64,000 nucleotides of DNA, taken from Bog-756 sp035531955 (GTDB taxonomy: Bacteria > Actinomycetota > Acidimicrobiia > Acidimicrobiales > RAAP-2). How positions within the stretch are numbered: the stretch's first letter is position 1; the number at the start of each line of letters is the position of its first letter. Made by a program: the position numbers and the translations under genes. Below are positions 1 to 7,854 of the stretch, in pieces. Location: NCBI GenBank assembly GCA_035531955.1, contig DATKRZ010000050.1, forward strand, positions 33,406-97,405. Direction: 5' to 3'. The notes below the pieces were generated by a model, which saw only the letters and a program-made list of their open reading frames with translations, was not told the DNA's origin and did not search any database.

Positions 1-1
1 G

Positions 2-154
2 ACGGAGACCTACGGGACCGCAGCCGACTGTGCAGGCATCCCGGTTCCCCCGCGGTCCTTCGTGATCGGACGGGAAGCCCCGGTCCAGGGGTCGGTCCTG
101 GCCGCGGGGACGGTGGTCGTCCTGTACTTCTGCGACGGTGCCAACCGGGCCTGA
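2..154 (+). CDS. C-terminal fragment of a protein with a PASTA-like tail
   Basis: An open frame enters from the left edge and ends at TGA 152-154, giving the last 50 residues of a protein whose start lies outside the window. The pattern AP.QGSVLAAGTVV followed by a hydrophobic strand resembles the end of a PASTA repeat (PxxGtxVxxGtxVxL), a module that binds muropeptides in Ser/Thr kinases and penicillin-binding proteins. Two cysteines in the fragment are compatible with export. The fragment is too short to decide the family; GC-rich codon use in this frame supports real coding. Confidence 0.45.
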   Translation, partial: TETYGTAADCAGIPVPPRSFVIGREAPVQGSVLAAGTVVVLYFCDGANRA

Positions 155-216
155 GAGCCCGGCCCGGCCACCGTCCCCCGGTGGTTCGACGACCCCCGGT
201 CGCCCGGCCGTGACGG

Positions 217-1446
217 TCAGCGGAAGTCGAAGGCGACTTTGATGGCGCCGGACTCGGTCTGGGTCGCCAGGGCGGTGAAGGCCTCGCGCCACTCCGACAG
301 GCGGAAGGTGTGGGTGAGCATGCCGGACAGGTCGACCCGGCCGTCGGACACCAACTCGAGGAAGTGGGCCATGGCGTGCCGACGGACGCCGTCGACCTCC
401 TCGATGCCGAAGGCGTTCGACCCGACCCAGGAGATCTCCTTGAAGTACAGCGGTGACCACTCCCAGCGGGCCGGGGGGTTCACACCGCTCTTGACCAGGG
501 TTCCCCCGGCCCGCAACAGGCGCACCGCCACCTCTGAGCTCTCGGTGGTCCCGACCGTGTCGTAGACCACGTCGATACCGCCGGGATGGGCCATCGGCAG
601 CCCGTGCGGGGTCGGCTGCAGCACGCCACCCGACCAGGCGGCCGCCTCCTCGATGACCGACTGGGCCGGCTCCCAGTCCACCACCTCGGCACCGAGCGCC
701 CGGGCCAGCGCGGCCTGGGAGGGATGCCGGGCCACCACGAGCACGGCCACGTCGGGGTGGAGCGCCCGGAGGATGGCGGTGGCCGTCGTGCCCAGGGCAC
801 CGGCTCCGTAGACCAGGGCGCGACCGGCCGGTGGCGGTGGATGGCGGGTCACGGAGTGGAGCGAGACCGAGAAGGGATCGGCCAGCACGGCGATCTCGTC
901 GGGGATCCCGTCGTGCACGGGGATCAGCATCGAGTCGTGGGCCGGCAGGTAGTCGGCGAACCCGCCCGGCGCGTCCTTGCACGTCCCGATGTGGATGCCC
1001 GCCGCCAGAGGTCCCTCGGTGAAGTGCCAGCAGGTGCTCAGATCGCCGGCCCGGCACGCCGGACAGGCGGGGTCGACCCCCCTCGGGGCGCACGACAGCC
1101 ACGGGTTGAGGACGACCCGTTGGCCGATCTCCAAGCCTCTGGCGGCCGGCCCCAGCTCGCTGACCTCGGCGACGACTTCGTGGCCCATCACCATCGGGAA
1201 CGAGAACAGCGTGGACAGGGCGCTGTCGTTGTAGGCGTCGGTGAAGTCCCCGAAGACCTGCTTGGACTCGGACCCGCAGATACCGGTGAGCCGGGTCCGC
1301 GCCACCACCCAGTCGTGGCGCACCGGCTGCGGTCTGTCGGTCTCGACCAGCCGCATGGGAACCGCGGCCAACCCCTCGAGCAGCGGATTCGACGGATCAG
1401 GCGACTCCCACCGATCGGGCCTCACGCCCCAGAGCAGTGCCTGCAT
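217..1446 (-). CDS. Zinc-dependent medium-chain alcohol dehydrogenase
   Basis: Predicted NAD(P)-dependent oxidation of an alcohol, 409 residues. The catalytic-zinc pattern is present: Cys57 in GICGSE and His89-Glu90 in GHEVV. A partial structural-zinc lobe follows (CPACRAGDLSTC). The Rossmann motif VYGAGALGTTA lies near residue 215. The ATG at 1446 is chosen because GGAGGGAG stands 6 nt upstream; a longer in-frame extension would run into the preceding gene. It lies 58 bp downstream of the Eis-like gene on the same strand, so the two may be co-transcribed. The substrate cannot be told. Confidence 0.9.
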   Translation of the reverse strand: MQALLWGVRPDRWESPDPSNPLLEGLAAVPMRLVETDRPQPVRHDWVVARTRLTGICGSESKQVFGDFTDAYNDSALSTLFSFPMVMGHEVVAEVSELGPAARGLEIGQRVVLNPWLSCAPRGVDPACPACRAGDLSTCWHFTEGPLAAGIHIGTCKDAPGGFADYLPAHDSMLIPVHDGIPDEIAVLADPFSVSLHSVTRHPPPPAGRALVYGAGALGTTATAILRALHPDVAVLVVARHPSQAALARALGAEVVDWEPAQSVIEEAAAWSGGVLQPTPHGLPMAHPGGIDVVYDTVGTTESSEVAVRLLRAGGTLVKSGVNPPARWEWSPLYFKEISWVGSNAFGIEEVDGVRRHAMAHFLELVSDGRVDLSGMLTHTFRLSEWREAFTALATQTESGAIKVAFDFR

Positions 1447-1504
1447 GCCGATCTCCCTCCATCCGGAGCACCCCGGCCACGGTAGTGCTTCGCCTGGCGG
1501 CCCT

Positions 1505-2728
1505 TCAGAAGGCGGTGCTGCAGTAGGGGGCCTCATCCGTCCCGAAGAAGAGGTCGGCCCTCGCCGCCGCCCCCGGCCGGAGCTCCTCGATCAGGCCGGC
1601 ACGGGCCAGCGCCGAGCAGGTGACTCCTCCCAGGAGGACGCTGCCCAGCTCGGCCGGCCCCACGGCCAGGCCGATGGGCTGCCCGGGCCCGGCCGCGGCG
1701 CAGGATGCGCCGTCCGGTCCACCGTCGACCCACCAACGACCACTGTTCCACGGGCACTGGGGGTCGGCGACGGCGATGCCGAGGTGATCGGCGATCCGAT
1801 AGCGGCGGGCGCCCAGGGCTTCGCGCACGTCGATCGGCCGCACCCAGAGCCAATCCCTGGTGTACGTCGTCTCGAGCTGGCGCACATCCGCCAGCAGCCA
1901 GCGGAGGTCGTCCTCGACCGGACGGTTCTCGAAGGTCACCGTCTCGACCAGGTCGAGGCCCAAGAGATAGTCGACCATCCCGACCCGGGAGCCCGACGTG
2001 AGGGCGATCAGGCTCTCGACGATCAGGCGGTTGCGGACGATGCCCCGATCCCAGTCCGTCTCCACCCGGTAGACACTGTAGGCGTCGTCCCCACCGAGAC
2101 CGCTGCGCACGACCACGAACCGCCCTTTGTCGTCAGCGGCCTCGGCCGGCCGCAAGTGGAGGTCCCACCACCCGGCCGGGCGGCGGAGGTCACCGGGCTG
2201 GGCCCGCCGGGCCCGATCGTAGAGAGGGGCGAGGACGTCGGCGGCGTCGGCCGGAGGGATCATCCGGAACTCGGCGGGCTCGGGAACAGGCCGGAGCCGG
2301 CATCCTCGGCGACGGATCGTGTGCCAGGCGCTGGTGGTCGCCGGGCCGTATCCGAACCGCCGGTAGATCCCGCCCTCACTGGCGGTCAGTACCGCCAGGG
2401 ACTCGCCACGGTCACGGAGTTCGGACAATTGGTGGTCCATCATCCGGCGGAGGAGGCCGCGCCGTCGGTGGGTCGGCAGCACGCCGACGAGGGTCACGGC
2501 CCCGACCTGCGCCGTCGTCGTCCCCGGCAGCGTCAGGTCCGATGCGAACGAGGCCGCCGTCCCGACCAGGTGGCTCCCATCGAAGGCGGCCAGGCCGCGC
2601 TCCAAGGTGAAGCCCCGCCGCAGGGCCTCGACGGCGTCGTCAGCCGCTGTCTCACCGAAGCTGGTCATGAAGGCCCGGGCGAATGCCGGGAACTCCTGTT
2701 CGGACAGGGGCCGAACCTCGAAGGTCAC
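1505..2728 (-). CDS. Eis-like GNAT N-acetyltransferase
   Basis: 407 residues, the usual length of the Eis family (two GNAT domains plus a sterol-carrier-like C-terminal domain). The acetyl-CoA-binding stretch VGVLPTHRRRGLLRRMM near residues 80-97 fits the (R/Q)xxGxG/A loop. The protein ends in ...YCSTAF; in mycobacterial Eis the carboxylate of the C-terminal Phe acts as general base, so this ending is diagnostic. Family members acetylate amines such as lysines and aminoglycosides; the natural substrate here is unknown. The start is GTG; TAGACA lies 6 nt upstream, so a leaderless mRNA is possible. Confidence 0.88.
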   Translation of the reverse strand: MTFEVRPLSEQEFPAFARAFMTSFGETAADDAVEALRRGFTLERGLAAFDGSHLVGTAASFASDLTLPGTTTAQVGAVTLVGVLPTHRRRGLLRRMMDHQLSELRDRGESLAVLTASEGGIYRRFGYGPATTSAWHTIRRRGCRLRPVPEPAEFRMIPPADAADVLAPLYDRARRAQPGDLRRPAGWWDLHLRPAEAADDKGRFVVVRSGLGGDDAYSVYRVETDWDRGIVRNRLIVESLIALTSGSRVGMVDYLLGLDLVETVTFENRPVEDDLRWLLADVRQLETTYTRDWLWVRPIDVREALGARRYRIADHLGIAVADPQCPWNSGRWWVDGGPDGASCAAAGPGQPIGLAVGPAELGSVLLGGVTCSALARAGLIEELRPGAAARADLFFGTDEAPYCSTAF

Positions 2729-2842
2729 AGCTCTTGTCTAGCTCCCCTCGCCGCTCTCGTCCTTCCTCGTCCCAGGCGACCGGGTGGCGGCGAGCGGTTC
2801 GGTTGGCGGGTGGGGCGCCACTCGGCCACCACCGATCCGCCT

Positions 2843-2848
2843 TAGAAT
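2843..2848 (+). promoter_or_regulatory. TAGAAT -10 hexamer upstream of the DUF2510 gene
   Basis: TAGAAT stands 6 nt before a GTG-ATG pair at 2855/2858, the spacing seen at the leaderless starts elsewhere in the window. It belongs to the first copy of a tandem duplication, so transcription may begin at the old start codon. No clear -35 is visible. Confidence 0.5.
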
Positions 2849-2889
2849 GAGGCGGTGATGTACTACACAATGAGGCGATGATGTACTAC
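2846..2889 (+). repeat. Tandem 23-bp duplication over a translation start
   Basis: Two copies of a 21-base element (2846-2866 and 2869-2889) differ at a single position and have a 23-base period. Each copy carries AATGAGGCG followed by ATGTACTAC, that is, the start region of the DUF2510 gene. Because 23 is not a multiple of three, the first copy is out of frame with the downstream gene. Confidence 0.85.
2855..2881 (+). other. Possible 8-codon leader ORF
   Basis: GTG at 2855 (or ATG at 2858) opens a reading frame of eight codons ending in TGA at 2879-2881. The stop overlaps the ATG at 2881 as TGATG, an arrangement that permits termination-reinitiation. It probably arose from the adjacent duplication. 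Whether it is translated is inference. Confidence 0.3.
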
Positions 2890-3249
2890 GGCCACGCCTC
2901 GTGGATCGCCCTGGCGATCTTCGGGGGCATGTTCGCCATCCGGTACCTCTCCTCGCAGCGCCGCCGGGACCAGCAGCAGGGTCGAGGGCACCCACGCGGC
3001 GATCCGAGGACCAGCAGCTCGTTCACCGGGCCCGGCCGCCGGGGCCCCGACCCGGGGCCGGCTAGCGATCCCAGGAGCACGGCGTCCACCGGGTCGTCGG
3101 GCACCGCTCCCGGATGGTTCGCCGACCCCTTCGTGAAGCACGAGCACCGGTACTGGTCGGGAACGCAATGGACCGAGCACGTGACCGACGGGGGCGTGCC
3201 CGGAACGGATCCACCGCCGCGCCCCGGCGGGCACGACGCCGGCCGTTAG
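2881..3249 (+). CDS. DUF2510 small membrane protein
   Basis: 122 residues. The N-terminal segment (about residues 5-20, WIALAIFGGMFAI) is a probable membrane anchor, followed by a charged, low-complexity linker. The C-terminal third holds a DUF2510 motif (GWFADPF, then RYW.GTQWTEHV), found as a short Trp-rich module in many actinobacterial membrane proteins with no established function. ATG 2878 and 2881 are both possible; 2881 is preferred because GAGG lies 5 nt upstream and it overlaps the leader stop. It is divergent from the Eis-like gene. Confidence 0.75.
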   Translation: MYYGHASWIALAIFGGMFAIRYLSSQRRRDQQQGRGHPRGDPRTSSSFTGPGRRGPDPGPASDPRSTASTGSSGTAPGWFADPFVKHEHRYWSGTQWTEHVTDGGVPGTDPPPRPGGHDAGR

Positions 3250-3292
3250 GTGCAGGCCGGGCGGGCCGCCGTCACCGCCGAGCCGGGGAGCC

Positions 3293-3619
3293 ATGGGCCA
3301 CGTCCAGATCCAATTCGCCATCGACGACGCCGACAGGGCCGACGCCATCGTCGGTTCGCTCCTGACCGGGCACCTCGTGGCGTGCGGACAGCGGATCGGT
3401 CCGGCGGTGAGCCGATTCTGGTGGAAGGGCTCCCTCGAGCAGGCCGAGGAGTGGCTCGTCGTCCTGAAGACCCGCTCGGCGCTCGCCCCCCGGGTGATCG
3501 ACGCCGTCGTCGCCGGTCATCCCTACGAGACGCCGGAGGTGGTGGTCCTGCCCATCCTGACGGGCGCCCCCGCCTACCTGGGCTGGATCGACGAGGTCAC
3601 CGCCGAGGCCCTCCGGTAG
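3293..3619 (+). CDS. cutA: CutA1 divalent-ion tolerance protein
   Basis: 108 residues, the standard CutA length. The family forms compact trimers of ferredoxin-like subunits linked to copper and other divalent-metal tolerance; the precise role is unsettled. Hallmarks are the N-terminal strand with a Cys-containing VACGQRIGP segment, the WKG...EEWLVVLKT strand and HPYETPEVV, the signature of the family, then the closing Y.GWI.E helix. The ATG follows GCCGGGGAGCC, a plausible Shine-Dalgarno. Confidence 0.93.
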   Translation: MGHVQIQFAIDDADRADAIVGSLLTGHLVACGQRIGPAVSRFWWKGSLEQAEEWLVVLKTRSALAPRVIDAVVAGHPYETPEVVVLPILTGAPAYLGWIDEVTAEALR

Positions 3620-3708
3620 CGGTGCGGACCACGGGGTCCTGCCACTTGAACGGGTGCGACCAGCGGTCCACTATGGCAGTAGGCAGACCGCGGACGAAGG
3701 GAGTCATC

Positions 3709-3909
3709 ATGCGAGCGAAAATCGGGGATCGGATCCTGATCGGGGGGCACCGGGTCGGCCAGCCCGATCGTGACTGCGAGGTGCTGGAGGTCCGCCACCC
3801 GAACGGCGAGCCTCCCTATGTCGTTCGATGGGGGGACACCGGTCACGAGGACCTGTTCTTCCCGGGGCCGGATGCGGCCGTGTCGAGCGACCGGGCCGGA
3901 GCGGGCTGA
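3709..3909 (+). CDS. DUF1918 domain protein
   Basis: 66 residues. The sequence runs MRAKIGDRILIGGHRVG, CEVLEVRHPNGEPPYVVRW and GHEDLFFPGPD, matching the small SH3-like DUF1918 proteins typical of Actinobacteria (function unknown). The ATG at 3709 is chosen over an upstream in-frame ATG because AAGGGAG lies 6 nt before it and the family begins at this point. It follows cutA by about 90 bp and is ended by a strong hairpin. Confidence 0.85.
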   Translation: MRAKIGDRILIGGHRVGQPDRDCEVLEVRHPNGEPPYVVRWGDTGHEDLFFPGPDAAVSSDRAGAG

Positions 3910-3924
3910 GGACCCCGCCGCTTC

Positions 3925-3950
3925 CCCACCGGTCCCGGCGGACCGGTGGG
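3925..3950. terminator. Bidirectional hairpin between convergent genes
   Basis: Perfect 11-bp stem CCCACCGGTCC / GGACCGGTGGG with a 4-nt loop (CGGC). It lies between the stop of the DUF1918 gene and the stop of the convergent amidohydrolase. No U-tract follows, as is usual for intrinsic terminators in high-GC Actinobacteria. Confidence 0.75.
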
Positions 3951-3963
3951 AGGACCCAGCCGC

Positions 3964-5100
3964 CTATCTGCCCAGCAGCTCCGCCACGTTGTCGTGGAAG
4001 AGGCCCGGAGCATCCCCGGGTGAGCCGGCTCCCCGGGCGTAGTCCTCGACCGGCGTGGCCGTGCCCTCTGAATGGGGATAGTCGCTGCAGCACATGAACA
4101 GGTCGCCGGACTTGGCCGCGAGCCGGTCCGGCTGCTCGTAGGAGAAGGACGAGACCCGCACCTGCCGCCGGAAGTACTCGCTCGGGCGCAGCTCGAGCTC
4201 GGTGGATGCCTGCCCGTTGAGGACCGAGGTGAAGTCCCAGCCCCCGTCCAGCATCAGGAGGTACTGGGGGACCCAGATCGAGGAGAGCTCCACGATCCCG
4301 ACCCGCAGGTGTGGATGGCGGTCGAGCACGGCGTTCACGATGAGATCGGTCACCGCCACCGCCGCCGGCACCCACAGGAAGACCGACTCCAGGACGGGGA
4401 CGAATGCGTCGGCGTCATCGGTGTAGAAGGCCTCGTCGAGGATGCGGGGCTGGTCCGCCACGTGGAACACCGGCGTCACGCCGTAGTGGACGAACGCGGC
4501 CCACAGCCGGTCATGGTCCGGATGGGACAGGGGGCGCCCGTCCACCGCCGACGGGGCGATCATGCCGAGCCGGACACCCGACGACGACAGCGCCCGCAGC
4601 TGGGCCTCCAGCCACTCGGGGTCCCGCAGGGTCAGGTGGGCCACGGGATGCAGGCGGCCGCCCCCTTCCTCCACCACCGTGGCGCACCAGCGGTTCCAGG
4701 CGGCCATGTTGGCGCACACGGCGCTCAGGGACGCCGAGAGGCGGCGCTCCCACAGGAGGCCGTAGTTGGGGAACACCACCGCCTCGTCGAGACCCATCGA
4801 CGCCAGCTGACCCACCCGGGCCGACGGCTCCCAGTAGTCCGGCGGGAGGGTCTCGTCGTAGCGGTATTCGGGAGCCAGACCCTGCCGGCACCGCCGGCGG
4901 TTCCGTCCCAGTGCCGCCGTTCCACCCGGCAGCTGCACGTCGGCCAGGTCCAAGCGGTCGCCCCGCCAGGTCAGCCACGGGTAGCCGAGCTCGTCGTCGA
5001 CGATGGCGAGCGCATCGTACTTCAGGGTCGGGTCGATGTATTCGGCCCAGAGTGTGCGCGACTCGAAGAGGTGCTGATCCGAATCGATGACGGCCGGCAT
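3964..5100 (-). CDS. Amidohydrolase-2 family metal-dependent hydrolase
   Basis: 378 residues, TIM-barrel amidohydrolase of the ACMSD/decarboxylase-like branch. The first strand carries a D.DQHL metal motif just after the start; further ligand candidates are FHVADQP in mid-barrel and CCSDYPHSEG near residue 315, where the Asp of SDYPH is the usual last metal ligand. Members hydrolyse or decarboxylate ring-derived metabolites; the substrate is unknown. The start ATG at 5100 overlaps the stop of the upstream GYD fragment (TGATG), indicating translational coupling. Confidence 0.88.
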   Translation of the reverse strand: MPAVIDSDQHLFESRTLWAEYIDPTLKYDALAIVDDELGYPWLTWRGDRLDLADVQLPGGTAALGRNRRRCRQGLAPEYRYDETLPPDYWEPSARVGQLASMGLDEAVVFPNYGLLWERRLSASLSAVCANMAAWNRWCATVVEEGGGRLHPVAHLTLRDPEWLEAQLRALSSSGVRLGMIAPSAVDGRPLSHPDHDRLWAAFVHYGVTPVFHVADQPRILDEAFYTDDADAFVPVLESVFLWVPAAVAVTDLIVNAVLDRHPHLRVGIVELSSIWVPQYLLMLDGGWDFTSVLNGQASTELELRPSEYFRRQVRVSSFSYEQPDRLAAKSGDLFMCCSDYPHSEGTATPVEDYARGAGSPGDAPGLFHDNVAELLGR

Positions 5101-5222
5101 CAAGTTCCCGGCGGCCGATAGGTGGTCTCCATGGCGGCGGCGACCCGGGCTGACCCGCCCTTGGATTTGAGACCCTTGATGCCCTCGAGGGTGTCGTTCA
5201 CTTCAAGCAGGTACGTGGACAC
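5100..5222 (-). CDS. Truncated GYD-domain fragment (40 aa), coupled to amidohydrolase
   Basis: A 40-codon reading frame starts at GTG 5222 with GGAGG 4 nt upstream. Its first 33 residues (M/VSTYLLEV, then EGIKGL and GGSAR) match the N-terminus of GYD-domain proteins, ferredoxin-like stress proteins of about 100 residues. The remaining two-thirds of the domain are absent: the frame ends TTYRPPGT and its TGA overlaps the ATG of the amidohydrolase. It may be a relic kept as a translational leader. Its identity rests on a short match, so it is tentative. Confidence 0.5.
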   Translation of the reverse strand: MSTYLLEVNDTLEGIKGLKSKGGSARVAAAMETTYRPPGT

Positions 5223-5340
5223 CGTGCCTCCGTTTCCGCTCCCCCTGCCACGATGATAGGTCCGGCCGGCCCGAACCGCTCGGCCCGATCCGGGTCGCAG
5301 GAGGTCGGCAAGAGGTCGAGATGCGCGCTACCGGCTGGAC

Positions 5341-6507
5341 CTACAGGAAGGAGGTCGCTTCGTCGAGGCCGAGCTCCGGCCAGGCCCCGGCCACCGTCGT
5401 CTGCAGGTTCCCCCAGCCTCTGCCCCCTCCCACCGGATCGTCGACCTCGACGATGGCGTCCCTGATCTGATGGATGCGCCGGGCCACCTCCGGGTCGGTG
5501 CAGTCCGGGATGTGCTCGCCCTCGATGAGGAGGGGGCCACGCCATTCGCCGTGGTGATGCCCGTCGAGGCCCATGTAGAGGCCGAGGCCGAGGTGCACGC
5601 CGGTTTCGCCCAGCGAGCGAACGGAGACGGGACGCTCGGATCCGTCCCCCATGGTGCAGCTGATCACGCCACCGAGGACCCGGCGATTCAGCGGGTCGAA
5701 GGCGAGCCGGCTCTGGATGCCTGTGACCCGGTCGATGGTGCCGTCGGGCTGCTCGACCGACCCCTCCATCCTCCGCTCCTCGAAGCCGAACGCCTTCAAC
5801 TCCCGATGCTGGTGGTGGATGGCATAGTGGGACCCGTCCACCCGCTCCAGCAGCATCGGGCTCCACGAGAAGCGGAAGGAGACCCCCGGGATCAGGCCTC
5901 CCGACGGCTCGATGTCGGAGGGCGTCCGGCCCACGTCGTAGCGGATGCCCCACGAATGGTCCCGGGTGCTGAACCAATCCTGGCGGTCGATCTCCGTCCG
6001 GTCCCCGTCGATGTCCACCCACCCGCTGGCCAACCCGACCTGATGGTACCGGAGCAGATCCGACTCGAGGCGGTATCCGCTCCGTGCCCGACTGCGGTCC
6101 CGGTTCTCGAGGTGGGCGGGCACGACGGATTCGAACTCCCATTCGAAGGCAACCGGCACCTCGTCGTTGTGACCGCAGGCGAAGCGGATGCGCCGGAAGG
6201 GCTCGAGCACCGTGTAGGAGATCGGCCCGACCGAGAGGGTGTTGGAGTCGTCGGAGAGCCGCCGGCTGGCCCGCACGGTCCACTGCTCCTTGCCCCTCGA
6301 CACGCTGGCGTAGCCGTCGAAGACGTTCCGGTTGGTGTACTTGCCCACTCCGAGGCCGACCTGGAGGGTCCCGTCGCGCGCCGCTGCCATGGCGCAGACC
6401 TTCTCGGTCCACGATCGATCGGCGTCGGCGACGTGCGCATGGGTCTCGGCGATCTGGTGCGCCAATCCCTCGTCGGCGTCGACCAGAGGGCCGTCTCCTG
6501 CGGTCAT
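5341..6507 (-). CDS. DUF7064/DUF7065-like beta-barrel protein
   Basis: 388 residues, soluble, beta-rich. The RDHSWGIR motif (about residue 188), the G-W-DIDG strand before it and HHHGEWRGPL late in the protein resemble the paired DUF7064/DUF7065 proteins, which look like the two-lobed lipocalin-type fold of carotenoid hydratases (CrtC-like). No catalytic role is established. It is 28 bp downstream of a small-molecule-kinase-like gene, a pairing I recall from other actinobacteria. The family name comes from memory of motifs and needs a profile search. Confidence 0.65.
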   Translation of the reverse strand: MTAGDGPLVDADEGLAHQIAETHAHVADADRSWTEKVCAMAAARDGTLQVGLGVGKYTNRNVFDGYASVSRGKEQWTVRASRRLSDDSNTLSVGPISYTVLEPFRRIRFACGHNDEVPVAFEWEFESVVPAHLENRDRSRARSGYRLESDLLRYHQVGLASGWVDIDGDRTEIDRQDWFSTRDHSWGIRYDVGRTPSDIEPSGGLIPGVSFRFSWSPMLLERVDGSHYAIHHQHRELKAFGFEERRMEGSVEQPDGTIDRVTGIQSRLAFDPLNRRVLGGVISCTMGDGSERPVSVRSLGETGVHLGLGLYMGLDGHHHGEWRGPLLIEGEHIPDCTDPEVARRIHQIRDAIVEVDDPVGGGRGWGNLQTTVAGAWPELGLDEATSFL

Positions 6508-6535
6508 TTCCCTCCTCCGTCCGACGATGACCGGT

Positions 6536-7558
6536 TCATGCGATGCGACCCTTCAGGAGGTCGAGTATCGGGTTGTCGTCGATGGGCAGGAGGGGCGCAG
6601 CCCCGGCCGCCAGGCGGAGGTAGCCGATCCTGGTCATCACGGCGGCGCTCCGGACCATCGCCAGCGCCTCGTACCAATCGAGGTCGCGTACCGGCCGCCC
6701 TTCGCACTCTTCGAAGAGCGCCACCGTCTCACACCGGTCAGGGGCACCGTCGGTCCGTCCGCCGAAGAGGTGGTCCATGGTCATCTCGTGGCTGGTGAAC
6801 CAGGCCAGATCGTGCTCAGGCGGGGCGACCGAGGTCATGTCCCAATCCAGCACGGCGAGAGGGGCCAGGTCGTCCCCGAACACCATGTTCTCCAATCGCG
6901 GGTCGCCCCAGAGCAGCGCCGGCTCCGGCTCGGAGGCCGGTCGGTGACGTCGGCACCACTGCAGCGCGCCCACCAGGACGGGCACGGGCGACCCGTCGCT
7001 CGACCATTTCAGGTATTCGTCCCAGAAATCCAACTCGGAGGCGTTGTCCCGGCGGGGCACCTCGGCCGCCGCGCCTGGATCGGCCCGATGGATGGCGGAC
7101 AGGGTGGTGATGAAGTTGGCATACACCCGCGCCCGGTCCGGGCGGGTCCGGCTGCACAGCCACCGGTCGTGACGGGCCACCGCGCCGATGATGTGGCCGT
7201 CCACCCGGGGCATGACGAGGAAAGGGGCGCCGAGCCAACGGGCGTCCTGCTCCAAGACGGGGTCGGCGACCGGCACGCCGGCGTCGGCCACGGCCAGCTG
7301 GGCCTGCCACTGGGGCAGGAGATCGTAGCGGGGGAAGGTACCCGCCTCCGACGGCGCCATCCTGAGGACGAAGGAGCGCGAGTGTCGCTTCCCCTCTCCG
7401 GACCAGGCCATCTGGACCATGACGGTCTCGCTGGAGTACCCGGCCGAGGGCCGGTGGAGGTCGACCACGCAGAGGTCGGCCAGATCCTGGTTGCGGGTGA
7501 ACCATCGGGTGAACCCCGCCGCCAACGCGGCGTCGTCCCGTTGGATGGTGAGTGCCAT
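6536..7558 (-). CDS. APH-family (aminoglycoside phosphotransferase-like) kinase
   Basis: 340 residues. The catalytic loop reads WGDPRLENMVF (H/WGDxxxxN), followed by LAVLDWDM, whose Asp-Trp-Asp is the metal-binding equivalent of DFG. This is the APH fold used for aminoglycosides, choline, homoserine and acyl-CoA-linked substrates. With no resistance context, a metabolic small-molecule kinase is more likely. It is the first gene of the minus-strand cluster ending at the amidohydrolase. GAGG lies shortly before the ATG. Confidence 0.85.
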   Translation of the reverse strand: MALTIQRDDAALAAGFTRWFTRNQDLADLCVVDLHRPSAGYSSETVMVQMAWSGEGKRHSRSFVLRMAPSEAGTFPRYDLLPQWQAQLAVADAGVPVADPVLEQDARWLGAPFLVMPRVDGHIIGAVARHDRWLCSRTRPDRARVYANFITTLSAIHRADPGAAAEVPRRDNASELDFWDEYLKWSSDGSPVPVLVGALQWCRRHRPASEPEPALLWGDPRLENMVFGDDLAPLAVLDWDMTSVAPPEHDLAWFTSHEMTMDHLFGGRTDGAPDRCETVALFEECEGRPVRDLDWYEALAMVRSAAVMTRIGYLRLAAGAAPLLPIDDNPILDLLKGRIA

Positions 7559-7785
7559 GTGACCTCGCGACCCTCCTTCGGTCAGCGCGGCGGGGGAGGA
7601 GCGAAGCCCGGGCCGCCGGCGCCGTCGAGGAGCCCGGCAATCCGGAGGAGGCGAAGGTCGGAGAGGAGGCGCACCCCTGCCAACCTACTCCGTGACGGTG
7701 TCGGGTGACCGGGGTGACGATCCCGCATCCGGCGGGCGCCGGCACCGTCGACGCGACGGCTCATCGCGCCCGGCGGTGACCGCCG

Positions 7786-7791
7786 TACGCT
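7786..7791 (+). promoter_or_regulatory. TACGCT -10 hexamer, leaderless-type
   Basis: TACGCT is followed after exactly 6 nt by GTG 7798. No Shine-Dalgarno is present, consistent with a leaderless transcript beginning at that GTG. Confidence 0.5.
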
Positions 7792-7797
7792 GGGGGC

Positions 7798-7854
7798 GTG
7801 GTTCGTACGACGGTGGCCGCCAGACACCGGGGACAGTCGGGTCGGGTCCGGTGA
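7798..7854 (+). other. Possible 18-codon leader ORF before the CoA transferase
   Basis: GTG 7798 opens 18 codons (MVRTTVAARHRGQSGRVR) and stops at TGA 7852-7854, which overlaps the ATG of the CoA transferase as TGATG. The peptide is rich in Arg. Placement just behind a -10 hexamer suggests it is the first translated frame on the message, with the enzyme made by reinitiation. Chance cannot be excluded. Confidence 0.35.

Noticed and set aside
1241..2845. Long open frame antisense to the Eis-like gene
   Set aside because: It overlaps a well-supported gene entirely, its product is low-complexity Pro/Arg/Gly-rich, and it has no ribosome site or family motif; a usual shadow in high-GC DNA.
6536..7558. 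Aminoglycoside-resistance kinase
   Set aside because: The fold is APH-like, but the gene sits in a metabolic cluster and the family is very broad.
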